Shown here: piece after piece, positions 30,629 through 38,431 of the stretch
Numbering within the stretch: the first letter of the stretch is position 1
How the letters are laid out: each line of letters opens with the position of its first letter
Assembly (NCBI GenBank): GCA_963731035.1
Contig: CAVSUY010000009.1
Span: forward strand, 186,001-250,000
From: JAANXG01 sp963731035
GTDB taxonomy: Bacteria > Pseudomonadota > Gammaproteobacteria > Arenicellales > JAANXG01
DNA: 64,000 bases
Direction of reading: 5' to 3'
Position numbers and translations under genes: made by a program
Notes under the pieces: model-generated
Seen by the model: only the letters and a program-made list of their open reading frames with translations
Database searches by the model: none
What the model was told of the DNA's origin: nothing

Positions 30629-31332
30629 CGGTGTCTCTTATAGTAGCGTTGGGCCAGCGCGGAAGCGGGAACGCCCCACCAATATAACCAGCGAAGCCGC
30701 CACATCGAAACGATGGTACGTAAGGTACCTTGCGTGAGCCATCGTCTCGATGAAGTAGTCGCCGGCGCCCGCACGCGCAAGGCGAGCGAATGTCGGCGGA
30801 GGCGCCGCGACAGATCGATGTCCTCCATCAGAGGGACGGGGGCAAACCCCCCGATCGCCAGGAAATCATCGCGATAGACGAAGATCGCCTGGTCTCCCGT
30901 ACATATGGATGTCATCGACGAGCGCAGGTTCATGGCCAGGGCCACAAGCCGGAGCATGGGGCCGGCGCGGTCGAAGCGCACGTCGAACCGCCCCCAGCGA
31001 CATTCCGGATTGCGCGCCAGCGCGGTTTTGGCCGAAGAAAGCCAGTGCGGCGGGAGACGGGTGTCGGCGTGCAGAAACATAAGCAGATCACCGCCGGCGC
31101 GCACGGCTCCGCTGTTCATCTGCGCCGCCCGACCCCTCGGGGCTCTTAGGCACAGCAGCTTACCCGGATTTAGATCATTGAGTCGCTGCCACGTTCCATC
31201 GCCGCTGCCGCCATCCACGACGATGATCTCCGGGGCGTCCAGGGACGCGAGATACGGCACGAGGTCCGGCACCAGTTCTTCCTCGTTGTAGACCGGAACG
31301 ACGACCGATACCTGGATACCCGGGTTTCTCAA
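30625..31332 (-). CDS. Family 2 glycosyltransferase (TIGR04283-like)
   Basis: The 235-residue protein has the GT2 opening V-S-V-V-V-P-V-Y-N-E-E-E-L-V, then E-I-I-V-V-D-G-G-S-G-D-G-T and the metal-binding M-F-L-H-A-D-T-R-L near residue 90. It ends with a hydrophobic segment (L-R-W-L-Y-W-W-G-V-P) that may touch the membrane. It is translationally coupled to the DUF2064 gene that follows. In other genomes this pair is linked to arsenosugar synthesis genes; that linkage is missing here, so the name should not be taken as a function. Confidence 0.88.
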   Translation of the reverse strand: MRNPGIQVSVVVPVYNEEELVPDLVPYLASLDAPEIIVVDGGSGDGTWQRLNDLNPGKLLCLRAPRGRAAQMNSGAVRAGGDLLMFLHADTRLPPHWLSSAKTALARNPECRWGRFDVRFDRAGPMLRLVALAMNLRSSMTSICTGDQAIFVYRDDFLAIGGFAPVPLMEDIDLSRRLRRHSLALRVRAPATTSSRRWLTQGTLRTIVSMWRLRWLYWWGVPASALAQRYYKRHR

Positions 31333-31338
31333 GGGGAT

Positions 31339-31361
31339 TGTAGGAGCGGCTTCAGCCGCGA
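31339..31361 (+). repeat. REP-like palindromic element A
   Basis: A 23-base element begins TGTAGGAGCGGCTTCAGCCG; it is a GTAGG lead followed by a CGGC-TTCA-GCCG hairpin. It lies in the 64-base gap between argG and the GT2 gene. This form is common as an intergenic REP sequence in Pseudomonas and other gammaproteobacteria. Two relatives lie at 34948-34970 and 44023-44045. Confidence 0.7.
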
Positions 31362-31396
31362 TTCAACAATCCTTCGATCGATTCGCGCGGCTTTCG

Positions 31397-32602
31397 CTAC
31401 CGCTTCCTGAGACCGGCGATACGCATGCGTAGGGCATTGAGCTTGATGAAGCCCTCGGCATCCGCCTGGTTGTAGGCGCCGGCATCGTCCTCGAAGGTGG
31501 CGATGGACTCGTCGAACAGTGAATCGCTCTGCGAGCGCCGGCCGGTCACGTTGACGCTTCCCTTGTACAGCTTCAGGCGAACCTCGCCATTGACCGTCTT
31601 CTGCGTATCGTCGATCAGGCCCTGCAGTGTCAGGCGTTCGGGGCTCCACCAGTAGCCGTTGTAGATCAGCGTAGCGTAGCGCGGCATCATTTCGTCCTTC
31701 AGGTGCGCGACCTCGCGGTCCAGGGTGATGGATTCAATGGCGCGGTGGGCCTTCAGCAGCACGGTGCCGCCCGGCGTCTCGTAGCAGCCGCGGGACTTCA
31801 TGCCAACGTAGCGGTTCTCGACGATATCCAGGCGTCCGATGCCGTGCCTGCACGCCGCCTCGTTCAATGCTTCCAGCAGCATCGCCGGCGTCATCGGCCG
31901 GCCGTTCACCGAAACCGGGTCACCGTTCCTGAAGCCGATCTCGAGCGGCTCGGGCTGGTCCGGCGCCCGCTCCGGATCAACCGTGCGGCGCCACATTCCG
32001 GCCGGCGGCTCCATCCACGGGTCCTCCAGCTCCCCGCCTTCGTAGGAGATGTGCAGCATGTTGGCGTCCATCGAGTAGTGTGCACTGCCGTCGGCCTTGG
32101 CCTCCACCGGAATGCCGTGGGTCCGCGCGTACTCCATAAGCTTCCCACGTGAGTTGAGATCCCATTCCCGCCACGGCGCGATGATCCTTATCCCCGGGTT
32201 CAAGGCATATGCGCCCAGCTCGAAACGAACCTGGTCGTTGCCTTTGCCCGTCGCCCCGTGGGCGACGGCATCGGCGCCGGTCTCGGCGGCGATCTCTACC
32301 AGGCGCTTGGCGATCAGGGGGCGGGCGATGGACGTGCCGAGGAGATACTCCCCTTCGTAGACAGTGTTGGCGCGAAACATAGGGAAGACGAAGTCTCGGG
32401 CGAATTCCTCTTTGAGATCCTCGATGTAGATCTCCCGGATTCCGAGGTGCCGGGCCTTTTCGCGGGCGGGCTCGACCTCCTCGCCTTGTCCGATGTCCGC
32501 GGTAAAAGTGACCACCTCGCAGCGGTACGTCTCCTGGAGCCATTTCAGGATGATCGAGGTGTCCAGCCCTCCGGAATACGCCAGTACGACTTTGCTCACC
32601 AT
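31397..32602 (-). CDS. argG: Argininosuccinate synthase
   Basis: It joins citrulline and aspartate with ATP, the penultimate step of arginine synthesis. The 401-residue product begins [16 protein letters not shown], with the PP-loop of N-type ATP pyrophosphatases. Also seen are the [12 protein letters not shown] signature near residue 115 and the Y-S-M-D-A-N-M-L-H segment. I use ATG 32602; a GTG three codons earlier is possible and neither has a strong ribosome site. It is divergent from argD-argF and argH is 26 kb away, so the pathway genes are scattered but all present for the citrulline branch. Confidence 0.98.
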   Translation of the reverse strand: MVSKVVLAYSGGLDTSIILKWLQETYRCEVVTFTADIGQGEEVEPAREKARHLGIREIYIEDLKEEFARDFVFPMFRANTVYEGEYLLGTSIARPLIAKRLVEIAAETGADAVAHGATGKGNDQVRFELGAYALNPGIRIIAPWREWDLNSRGKLMEYARTHGIPVEAKADGSAHYSMDANMLHISYEGGELEDPWMEPPAGMWRRTVDPERAPDQPEPLEIGFRNGDPVSVNGRPMTPAMLLEALNEAACRHGIGRLDIVENRYVGMKSRGCYETPGGTVLLKAHRAIESITLDREVAHLKDEMMPRYATLIYNGYWWSPERLTLQGLIDDTQKTVNGEVRLKLYKGSVNVTGRRSQSDSLFDESIATFEDDAGAYNQADAEGFIKLNALRMRIAGLRKR

Positions 32603-32631
32603 GTGGATCACGCGTGCTGTAGGGGCGCGCT

Positions 32632-32660
32632 ATCTTCATTGCTGTGCCCCCGCACGTCAA
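32632..32660 (-). promoter_or_regulatory. Possible argG promoter
   Basis: On the minus strand TTGACG (32660-32655) lies 17 bases from GAAGAT (32637-32632). The -35 matches five of six positions, the -10 only three. It would start RNA about 20-25 bases before the argG start. Confidence 0.35.
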
Positions 32661-32678
32661 GCGTGCGCCCCTTGCTTC

Positions 32679-32707
32679 TTGACATGAGAGGCCGGGTCCG
32701 GGATCTT
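32679..32707 (+). promoter_or_regulatory. Possible argD promoter
   Basis: A perfect TTGACA at 32679-32684 is followed after 17 bases by GATCTT (32702-32707), a three-of-six match. RNA would begin near 32714, giving a leader of about 65 bases that contains two hairpins before the argD start. Confidence 0.4.
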
Positions 32708-32748
32708 ACCGTCTCAGCAACTGGATCCGGATCTTCCGGGTCGGAACT

Positions 32749-32776
32749 GACGCCCGTAGCGGGCGTCTTTTTATTT
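32749..32776 (+). terminator. Intrinsic terminator in the argD leader
   Basis: Perfect eight-base arms, GACGCCCG (32749-32756) and CGGGCGTC (32760-32767), enclose three bases and are followed by TTTTTATTT. The T run reads on the plus strand only. It ends two bases before the argD ATG at 32779, and there is no plus-strand gene upstream for it to serve. A second hairpin (arms 32724-32730 and 32736-32742) precedes it. The layout suggests transcription attenuation of argD-argF. Confidence 0.7.
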
Positions 32777-32778
32777 CT

Positions 32779-33963
32779 ATGGGCGAAGAAACAACTCATC
32801 TGATGCCGACCTACGGACGACTTCCCGTCTGCTTCACCCGGGGCGAGGGCGTGCGGCTGTGGGACACCGACGGCACATCGTATCTGGATGCCCTGGGGGG
32901 CATCGCCGTTTCGATACTGGGACACGGCCACCACGAGTTGGCGGAAGTAATCGCCGAGCAGTCGCGGCGGCTGATACACACCTCCAACATCTATCGCATC
33001 GCCGAGCAGGAGGAACTGGGCGACCGCCTGTGCGGCATCGCCGGCATGGAACAGGCGTTCTTCGGCAACTCTGGTGCCGAGGCGAACGAAGGCGCCATCA
33101 AACTCGCCCGCCGCTACGGCCATGAGAGGGGCATCGACGCTCCGTCGGTTATTGTCACGGAAGGCGCGTTTCACGGCCGCACCATGGCGACCCTGACGGC
33201 CACTGGCAACCGGAAGGTGCAAGCCGGGTTCGAGCCGTTGGTGCCGGGATTTCGACGGGTGCCGTACGACGACCTGGAAGCCGTGAGACAAGTCGCGGCC
33301 CACGACCCCGGCGTGGTTGCGGTGCTGGTGGAGCCGATTCAGGGCGAAGGCGGGATTCGTGTGCCCTCGCCGGAGTATCTCCCCGGGCTGCGTGAACTCT
33401 GCGATGAAAACCAATGGCTCCTGATGCTGGACGAGATCCAGACAGGCATGGGCCGCACCGGGCGCTGGTTCGCCTGCCAGCACCAGGACGTACGGCCGGA
33501 CGTCATGACGGTCGCCAAGGCGCTCGGCAACGGTGTGCCGATCGGCGCCTGTCTGGCCAGCGGTCCCGCCGCCGGCGTATTAACGCCGGGCACCCATGGC
33601 TCGACCTTCGGCGGTAATCCTTTTGCGTGCCGCGTCGCCCTGGCCGTGATCGACATCCTGGAGAGGATCGACGGCCCGGCCAGGGCTCGTATCCAGGGTG
33701 CCAGAATTCTCGCCGGGCTCGACGACCGGCTGGGGGAGCATCCTGGCATCCGTTCCATACGCGGGCAGGGACTGATGCTGGGAGTCGAGATGACCACTTC
33801 CTGCAAGGAGCTCGTGAGCCTTGCTCTGGAAGAGGGACTGTTGATCAACGTGACGGCCGACAACGTGATCCGCATGCTGCCGCCGTTGATTTACCGTAAC
33901 GAGGACTCGGACGAGCTGGTGGACTCCCTGGTCAAGACCATCGAGCGGTTCTGGAATCAATGA
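32779..33963 (+). CDS. argD: Acetylornithine aminotransferase
   Basis: A PLP-dependent class III aminotransferase that makes N-acetylornithine. The 394 residues include the H-L-M-P-T-Y-G-R-L-P-V start, the phosphate loop N-S-G-A-E-A-N-E near residue 96, L-D-E-I-Q-T-G-M-G-R-T-G-R near 215 and the PLP lysine in V-A-K-A-L-G-N-G-V-P near 245. The first ATG (32779) lacks a ribosome site because a terminator hairpin sits directly before it; ATG 32803 (M-P-T-Y-G) is an alternative start. It overlaps argF by four bases. Confidence 0.96.
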   Translation: MGEETTHLMPTYGRLPVCFTRGEGVRLWDTDGTSYLDALGGIAVSILGHGHHELAEVIAEQSRRLIHTSNIYRIAEQEELGDRLCGIAGMEQAFFGNSGAEANEGAIKLARRYGHERGIDAPSVIVTEGAFHGRTMATLTATGNRKVQAGFEPLVPGFRRVPYDDLEAVRQVAAHDPGVVAVLVEPIQGEGGIRVPSPEYLPGLRELCDENQWLLMLDEIQTGMGRTGRWFACQHQDVRPDVMTVAKALGNGVPIGACLASGPAAGVLTPGTHGSTFGGNPFACRVALAVIDILERIDGPARARIQGARILAGLDDRLGEHPGIRSIRGQGLMLGVEMTTSCKELVSLALEEGLLINVTADNVIRMLPPLIYRNEDSDELVDSLVKTIERFWNQ

Positions 33964-34865
33964 GTGCCCGGCATTTCCTGACGCTGCGGGACTTAACGCC
34001 GGCGGAACTGGAGGCGTTGATCGGGCGAGCCATCGATCTGAAGAGGGAATACAAGGACGGTGGCTGCTACGAACCCCTGCGCAACCGCACGCTGGCAATG
34101 ATCTTCGACAAGTCCTCGACCCGCACCCGCTTGTCGTTCGAGGTCGCCATGACCCAGTTCGGGGGCAATGCGGTTTACCTGTCGCCCGGCACCACGCAGC
34201 TTGGCCGGGGCGAACTGGTCGAGGACACTGCCCGGGTGATGTCGCGCATGGCTGACGCCGTCGTGATACGCACCGTGAGCCACCATATGGTGGAAACTTT
34301 CGCGAAGTACAGCAGCGTGCCGGTAATTAACGGCCTGACCGACGATTTCCATCCCTGTCAGCTGCTGGCGGACATTCAGACATACGTGGAGCATCGCGGC
34401 CGGATCAGCGGGCGGCGGATTGCCTGGATCGGCGATGGCAACAACATGTGCAACTCCTGGATCAACGCCGCGTGGTCGTGCGGTTTCGATCTCGGCATCT
34501 CTACGCCTCCGGACTATCGTCCGCAGGAGGAGATAATGAAAGCCGCTGGCGAGCGGGTATGGTGGGACGCCGATCCCGCATCAGTCGCCAGTGGAGCCGA
34601 CCTGGTGGTGACCGACACCTGGGCGAGCATGGGTCAGGAGAATGAGAAGGAGGGTCGTGCGCGGGCTTTCGAGGGCTACCGGGTAGACCGGCGGACGATG
34701 GGGCTCGCCGCGCCGGACGCCTTGTTCATGCACTGCCTGCCGGCCTATCGCGGCTATGAGGTGAGCGAGGAGGTCCTCGAAGGCAGCCAAAGCGCGGTGT
34801 GGGACCAGGCCGAGAATCGCCTCCATGCCCAGAAGGCGCTGCTGGAATTCCTGATGGTCCGCTAG
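33960..34865 (+). CDS. argF: Ornithine carbamoyltransferase
   Basis: It makes citrulline from ornithine and carbamoyl phosphate. The 301 residues contain the carbamoyl-phosphate site S-T-R-T-R near 53, the H-P-C-Q motif near 138, and H-C-L-P-A-Y-R-G near 260 that carries the ornithine-binding cysteine. Its ATG overlaps the argD stop (ATGA), so the two are translationally coupled. Together with argG and argH in this window it completes the step from acetylornithine-derived ornithine to arginine, except deacetylation. Confidence 0.98.
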   Translation: MSARHFLTLRDLTPAELEALIGRAIDLKREYKDGGCYEPLRNRTLAMIFDKSSTRTRLSFEVAMTQFGGNAVYLSPGTTQLGRGELVEDTARVMSRMADAVVIRTVSHHMVETFAKYSSVPVINGLTDDFHPCQLLADIQTYVEHRGRISGRRIAWIGDGNNMCNSWINAAWSCGFDLGISTPPDYRPQEEIMKAAGERVWWDADPASVASGADLVVTDTWASMGQENEKEGRARAFEGYRVDRRTMGLAAPDALFMHCLPAYRGYEVSEEVLEGSQSAVWDQAENRLHAQKALLEFLMVR

Positions 34866-34927
34866 GAGTCGGACAGGCTCCCAGGCAACGCGGATAGGCA
34901 TTCCATACCGGCGCGGGGGGCATGCGT

Positions 34928-34970
34928 CTGTGGGACTAAAGCCCGCTGCAGGTCGGCATTCATGCCGACA
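34928..34970 (+). repeat. REP-like palindromic element B, probable inverted pair
   Basis: The right part (34948-34970) reads GCAGG followed by the hairpin GTCGGCAT-TC-ATGCCGAC. The left part, GGGACTAAAGCCC at 34932-34944, looks like an inverted relative of the same class. It lies between argF and the next gene and resembles a BIME-type pair of REP elements. Confidence 0.6.
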
Positions 34971-35094
34971 GCGGCGTTCGGCGCGGCCCCGCACATTTGT
35001 CGGGACAGGAGGATTCTCGCTGGACCCCGTCGCTGCCGCAGGAGTATCGTGCCGACCACCGGCCGCGGCGTTCGCCCGCGGCCGGCGGGATGTC

Positions 35095-35868
35095 GTGAAT
35101 CGAAGCAAACTCGTCAAGTGCCTGTATACCGCCTTGTTGTGCGTGGGATTGATGTCCCCGGCGCGCGGGGCCGGACACGACGCCTGGGTCGGAAGGGCGG
35201 GTCCCGCCTCGGGACCTGCCGTGGCCAGGATCAAGGCCGGGACGCCGCAGCACCAGGATTCGGGAGCCCAAGGCCAGTCCGTGCCTGCGGCATCGAAGGC
35301 CGCCGTCGCGGCACTGTCGGCCGGACGCCGGGAGAAGGGGGAAGGAAGCCTGGCCCGGGCGGAGGTTCAATTCCAGAAGGCCCTCGCCGCCGCGCCGCGG
35401 GGGAGCGAGGTTTACCAGGCGGCGCTGGAAGAACTGACCTATCAGCTACCCTTGATGCGGGTGCAACGCGACGTGCTGTCGGGACAGCGGGCGAAGGCCG
35501 GGGATCTGCTGCAGGACCTGCTGAAGGAGCACCAGGGGGACGAGAAGAAGAGACACCACCTGCTGACGCTGATCGCCCGGCTTCGCAAGAGCGCCCCTGA
35601 CCAGTCTGGCGTATACAGTAAGCCGGGCAGCGGCCGCAAGGCGATCGAGAATGTGGAGCAGACTTTGAGCCGCTTCTACCAGGAAAACGGCCGCTATCCG
35701 CGCGGCTATGGGGAGCTCAATCGGATACTGCCGGCGGACCGCTATCCCCTGACTGACTACGATATCGTCCACTACGTGGAGCGGGGGCACGCCTACGGCT
35801 TGACGCTGCGCAGTAAATCCGACCCCGAGAACCTCCTATCCGTCCAGCGGACCGGCTTGGTCGAATGA
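35095..35868 (+). CDS. Exported protein with pseudopilin-like C-terminus
   Basis: I do not recognise the whole protein. GTG 35095 (M-N-R-S-K-L-V-K-C-L-Y) follows a GGGAT site and gives 257 residues with a signal peptide ending near A-R-G-A. Residues 30-75 are low in complexity. A helical stretch of about 90 residues, rich in Leu/Glu/Lys/Arg, comes next. The last 65 residues (L-S-R-F-Y-Q-E-N-G-R-Y-P, then L-P-A-D-R-Y-P-L-T-D-Y) recall the globular part of GspG-type major pseudopilins, but without the prepilin N-terminus. A possible helper of a secretion or pilus system; this is inference. Upstream in-frame starts would add residues with no sensible signal. Confidence 0.75.
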   Translation: MNRSKLVKCLYTALLCVGLMSPARGAGHDAWVGRAGPASGPAVARIKAGTPQHQDSGAQGQSVPAASKAAVAALSAGRREKGEGSLARAEVQFQKALAAAPRGSEVYQAALEELTYQLPLMRVQRDVLSGQRAKAGDLLQDLLKEHQGDEKKRHHLLTLIARLRKSAPDQSGVYSKPGSGRKAIENVEQTLSRFYQENGRYPRGYGELNRILPADRYPLTDYDIVHYVERGHAYGLTLRSKSDPENLLSVQRTGLVE

Positions 35869-35974
35869 GCCGGGAACCGTTTGGAGGGCCAGAAATGCCG
35901 TTTGTCGGTTCGATCCTGGCATTCCGCCCGGGAAACTGTATCTTTCTAAACAAGGCTACCGGGATTCCGCAAGC

Positions 35975-36427
35975 ATGATTCCGAATGTTTACAAGACGAT
36001 CGCATCCGCCATCCGTAACAAGCGTCGGATCGTGATCCGATACAACGGCAAGTCCCGCTCCCGCGTGGTGGAGCCGCACGCCGTGTTCAAATCCGAGGAC
36101 GGGGAGGTCAGCCTGCTGGGCTACCAGGTCCGGGGGTACCACTCGTCCAAGCGTAATGGCAGCTTCTGGCGTCCGTTCCAGCTCAAGAAGATTGACAATA
36201 TACATGTCAGTCAAGAGCTGTTCGAGGCCCGCCTGAGCCAAGGCTACGCGGCGGTGGCCAAGACCCTGAAGGGCCAGGTACTGTCGGCGCTCGAGCGAGA
36301 GCCCGACGACTACAGATTCTTCGACGCGAGGGTTTCTGGCCCGCCGGTTCCGGCCTACCTTGCTCCCACCCCGACGTTGATGTTGCGCATGGCCCGCGAG
36401 GCCGCCGGCGCTCACGGTGGCGCCTGA
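35975..36427 (+). CDS. Stand-alone WYL-domain-like protein
   Basis: The 150-residue protein matches the WYL domain pattern over about residues 8-78: I-V-I-R-Y-N-G, R-V-V-E-P-H-A-V, L-L-G-Y-Q-V-R-G-Y, and F-R/K-basic residues before I-D-N-I. WYL domains bind nucleic acid or nucleotide ligands and are usually fused to a helix-turn-helix. None is present here; the C-terminal 70 residues are proline- and arginine-rich with no known motif. It shares a bidirectional terminator with the convergent rpoH gene. Its role is unknown. Confidence 0.8.
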   Translation: MIPNVYKTIASAIRNKRRIVIRYNGKSRSRVVEPHAVFKSEDGEVSLLGYQVRGYHSSKRNGSFWRPFQLKKIDNIHVSQELFEARLSQGYAAVAKTLKGQVLSALEREPDDYRFFDARVSGPPVPAYLAPTPTLMLRMAREAAGAHGGA

Positions 36428-36496
36428 GGGTCCGGTGAACCAGTCATAGAAGCAGGATCGGGTGGCACCCCACCCGCGATGATGCTGACCCAAACT

Positions 36497-36524
36497 AAAA
36501 AGGCCCCTGATCGGGGCCTTTTTA
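36497..36524. terminator. Bidirectional terminator
   Basis: A perfect inverted repeat with arms AAAAAGGCCCC (36497-36507) and GGGGCCTTTTT (36513-36523) around a five-base loop. It has T runs on both strands, so it can end both the WYL gene (plus) and rpoH (minus). Confidence 0.9.
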
Positions 36525-36554
36525 GCTGATGGTGCGCCGGTAGGAGGGCGTCAG

Positions 36555-37406
36555 TCAGGCGGCGAGCCGCTCGCGCATCTTCTCCATGGCCCGCTTCTCG
36601 ATTTGACGGATGCGTTCCGCGGACACCTTGTACTCGGCAGCCAGCTCGTGCAGCGTGGGCTTCTCGTCCTCGTTCAGCCAGCGCCGCTGTACGATATCGC
36701 GGCTGCGGTCGTCCAGCGAGCCGATGGCATCGCGTATGCGCTCACTCTGCTCCGTGGCGCTGTCCGCGTTGCCGGCGATGACCTCTGGGTTGTAGCGCAT
36801 GTCGGGCAGGTAGCCGGCGGGACTCACGATATCGTCCTCGCTGTCAGAATCCGGGCCGTCGAATGCGATGTCACGCCCGCTCATGCGGGATTCCATCTCG
36901 CGAACGGTCTTGGCCGGCACGTCGAGGTTCTCTGCGATGGTATCGACCTCCTCGTCGTTCAGCCACGCCAGTCTGTTTTTGGCTTTGCGCAGGTTGAAAA
37001 ACAGCTTGCGCTGGGCTTTGGTCGTGGCGACCTTGACGATCCGCCAGTTCTTGAGCACGTAGTCGTAAATCTCCGCCCGGATCCAGTGCACGGCGAAAGA
37101 CACCAGCCGGACGCCCCGGTACGGGTCGTAGTTCTTCACCGCCTTCATCAGCCCGATGTTGCCTTCCTGGATCAGGTCGGTCAGCGGCAGGCCGTAGCCG
37201 GTAAAGCCGCGCGCAACCTTGACCACATGCCGAAGATGCGACACCACCAATTGGCGGGCTGCATCGAGGTCGTCCTCGTCGTGGTAGCGGACGGCAAGCT
37301 GGTGCTCTTCCTCAGCGCTGAGCACGGGCGCCGCATTGACCGCCTGCAGGTATCCTGCGAGCCCCCCTGCGGAGGGGCCTTGTACGGTGATCGGCAATGA
37401 ATTCAT
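36555..37406 (-). CDS. rpoH: RNA polymerase heat-shock sigma factor (sigma-32)
   Basis: RpoH directs RNA polymerase to heat-shock promoters. The 283 residues contain region 2 (D-L-I-Q-E-G-N-I-G-L-M-K-A-V and F-A-V-H-W-I-R-A-E-I), the RpoH box Q-R-K-L-F-F-N-L-R that marks this subgroup, and region 4 with L-A-A-E-Y-K-V-S-A-E-R-I-R-Q-I-E. I use ATG 37406; TTG 37409 just before it is possible. A strong GAGGAG site lies upstream. A CIRCE operator overlaps the promoter. It follows ftsYEX, the standard gammaproteobacterial order. Confidence 0.98.
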   Translation of the reverse strand: MNSLPITVQGPSAGGLAGYLQAVNAAPVLSAEEEHQLAVRYHDEDDLDAARQLVVSHLRHVVKVARGFTGYGLPLTDLIQEGNIGLMKAVKNYDPYRGVRLVSFAVHWIRAEIYDYVLKNWRIVKVATTKAQRKLFFNLRKAKNRLAWLNDEEVDTIAENLDVPAKTVREMESRMSGRDIAFDGPDSDSEDDIVSPAGYLPDMRYNPEVIAGNADSATEQSERIRDAIGSLDDRSRDIVQRRWLNEDEKPTLHELAAEYKVSAERIRQIEKRAMEKMRERLAA

Positions 37407-37437
37407 CAATGGTTTCTCCTCTAGCTCACTGTAGCCA

Positions 37438-37467
37438 ATTTTAGCACTCTTTAGAGTTGAGTGCTAA
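37438..37467 (-). promoter_or_regulatory. Probable rpoH promoter
   Basis: On the minus strand TTAGCA (37467-37462) and TAAAAT (37443-37438) are 18 bases apart and match the sigma-70 hexamers at four and five positions. The promoter is almost exactly coextensive with the CIRCE element, so HrcA binding would block RNA polymerase. Confidence 0.55.
37441..37467. promoter_or_regulatory. CIRCE operator (HrcA site) upstream of rpoH
   Basis: The arms TTAGCACTC (37441-37449) and GAGTGCTAA (37459-37467) are separated by exactly nine bases. This is a perfect match to the CIRCE consensus bound by the heat-shock repressor HrcA. It lies 35 bases upstream of the rpoH start codon; ftsX, on the same strand, ends at 37523. 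No hrcA, groES or dnaK gene is in the window. Confidence 0.93.
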
Positions 37468-37522
37468 ATTCGTAAAGAGTTCCCAAATAATTCAAAGATT
37501 TAGCGCGAGATTCCCATCCCGG

Positions 37523-38431
37523 CTATCGTGGCTCGATATCCTTGAGATGGCGCCCAACGGACCACCTGGAGGCGCACCAGCCCAGGCCGCTTCCCAGCAG
37601 GAACAGAACCGCGGCCGCCGACCAGCTCAGACCCAGCAACCGGTAGCCGCTGCCGTACTCGCCTATGAGAGCCGTAATGGGTTCCCGCAGGGACTCTATG
37701 CATACCGTCACCAGCAGCACTGCGGTGACCGCCCCCAGCGCTCCTTGGAAAAAGCCCTGGTAAAGAAACGGCCGGCGGATGAAGCGGTCCGTGCCGCCGA
37801 TGAGCTTGATCACTTCGATCTCGTGGGCGCGGCTCAATATGGCCAGGCGCACGGTATTGCTGATGATGACCACTACAGCGGTACCCAGGAGCACCGCCAG
37901 GACCCATACGAGCCGGTCGCCGATCCGGACCATGGCTCCCAGTCGCCTCAGCCACAGGACATCGGAGCGAACGTTCTCGACCCCCGGCAAGGCAGCCGCG
38001 CGGTCGATGAAGCGCTCCACCGACGCGATTTCACTGTCCTGTGGTCCCAGATAGACCACCAAGGTCCACGGCAACGGATTGGCGTCGAGCAACTCGGACG
38101 CCTGAGCGAACCCCGAATACTTCTTGAAGTCCGCCAGACCCTGGTCCGGCGGGATCGCATCGATGCGGTCCACTTCCTTGAAAGCCCGGAGCTTTTCCTC
38201 AATGGCCTTGGGGTCGTGAACGTCCTTGGCAAGGAACAGGTTGACCTGCGCGCGGTTCTCCCACGCCCCGCTGAGCTGGCCGATGTTCTGCGTAATGACG
38301 TACAACAACGCCGGCAGGGCCAGGGTCACACCGATTGCCGTCACGGTCATGATCGCCGAGCCCGGGGTCCGCGCCAGCTGAGCGACGCTGCTGGCCAAGA
38401 CCTGCAGATTGTTGCGGAAGTAGCTAATCAA
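37523..38431 (-). CDS. ftsX: Cell division protein FtsX
   Basis: FtsX is the membrane partner of FtsE and regulates peptidoglycan hydrolases at the septum. The 302 residues show a helix near 20-45, a periplasmic domain (about 50-170) and three more membrane helices in the last 130 residues (near 175-200, 220-250 and 270-290), the normal layout. It overlaps ftsE by eight bases and is followed by rpoH. Confidence 0.96.
   Translation of the reverse strand: MISYFRNNLQVLASSVAQLARTPGSAIMTVTAIGVTLALPALLYVITQNIGQLSGAWENRAQVNLFLAKDVHDPKAIEEKLRAFKEVDRIDAIPPDQGLADFKKYSGFAQASELLDANPLPWTLVVYLGPQDSEIASVERFIDRAAALPGVENVRSDVLWLRRLGAMVRIGDRLVWVLAVLLGTAVVVIISNTVRLAILSRAHEIEVIKLIGGTDRFIRRPFLYQGFFQGALGAVTAVLLVTVCIESLREPITALIGEYGSGYRLLGLSWSAAAVLFLLGSGLGWCASRWSVGRHLKDIEPR

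Noticed and set aside
36497..36524. An attenuator for rpoH
   Set aside because: It lies past the 3' ends of both flanking genes and has T runs on both strands, so a shared terminator explains it fully.
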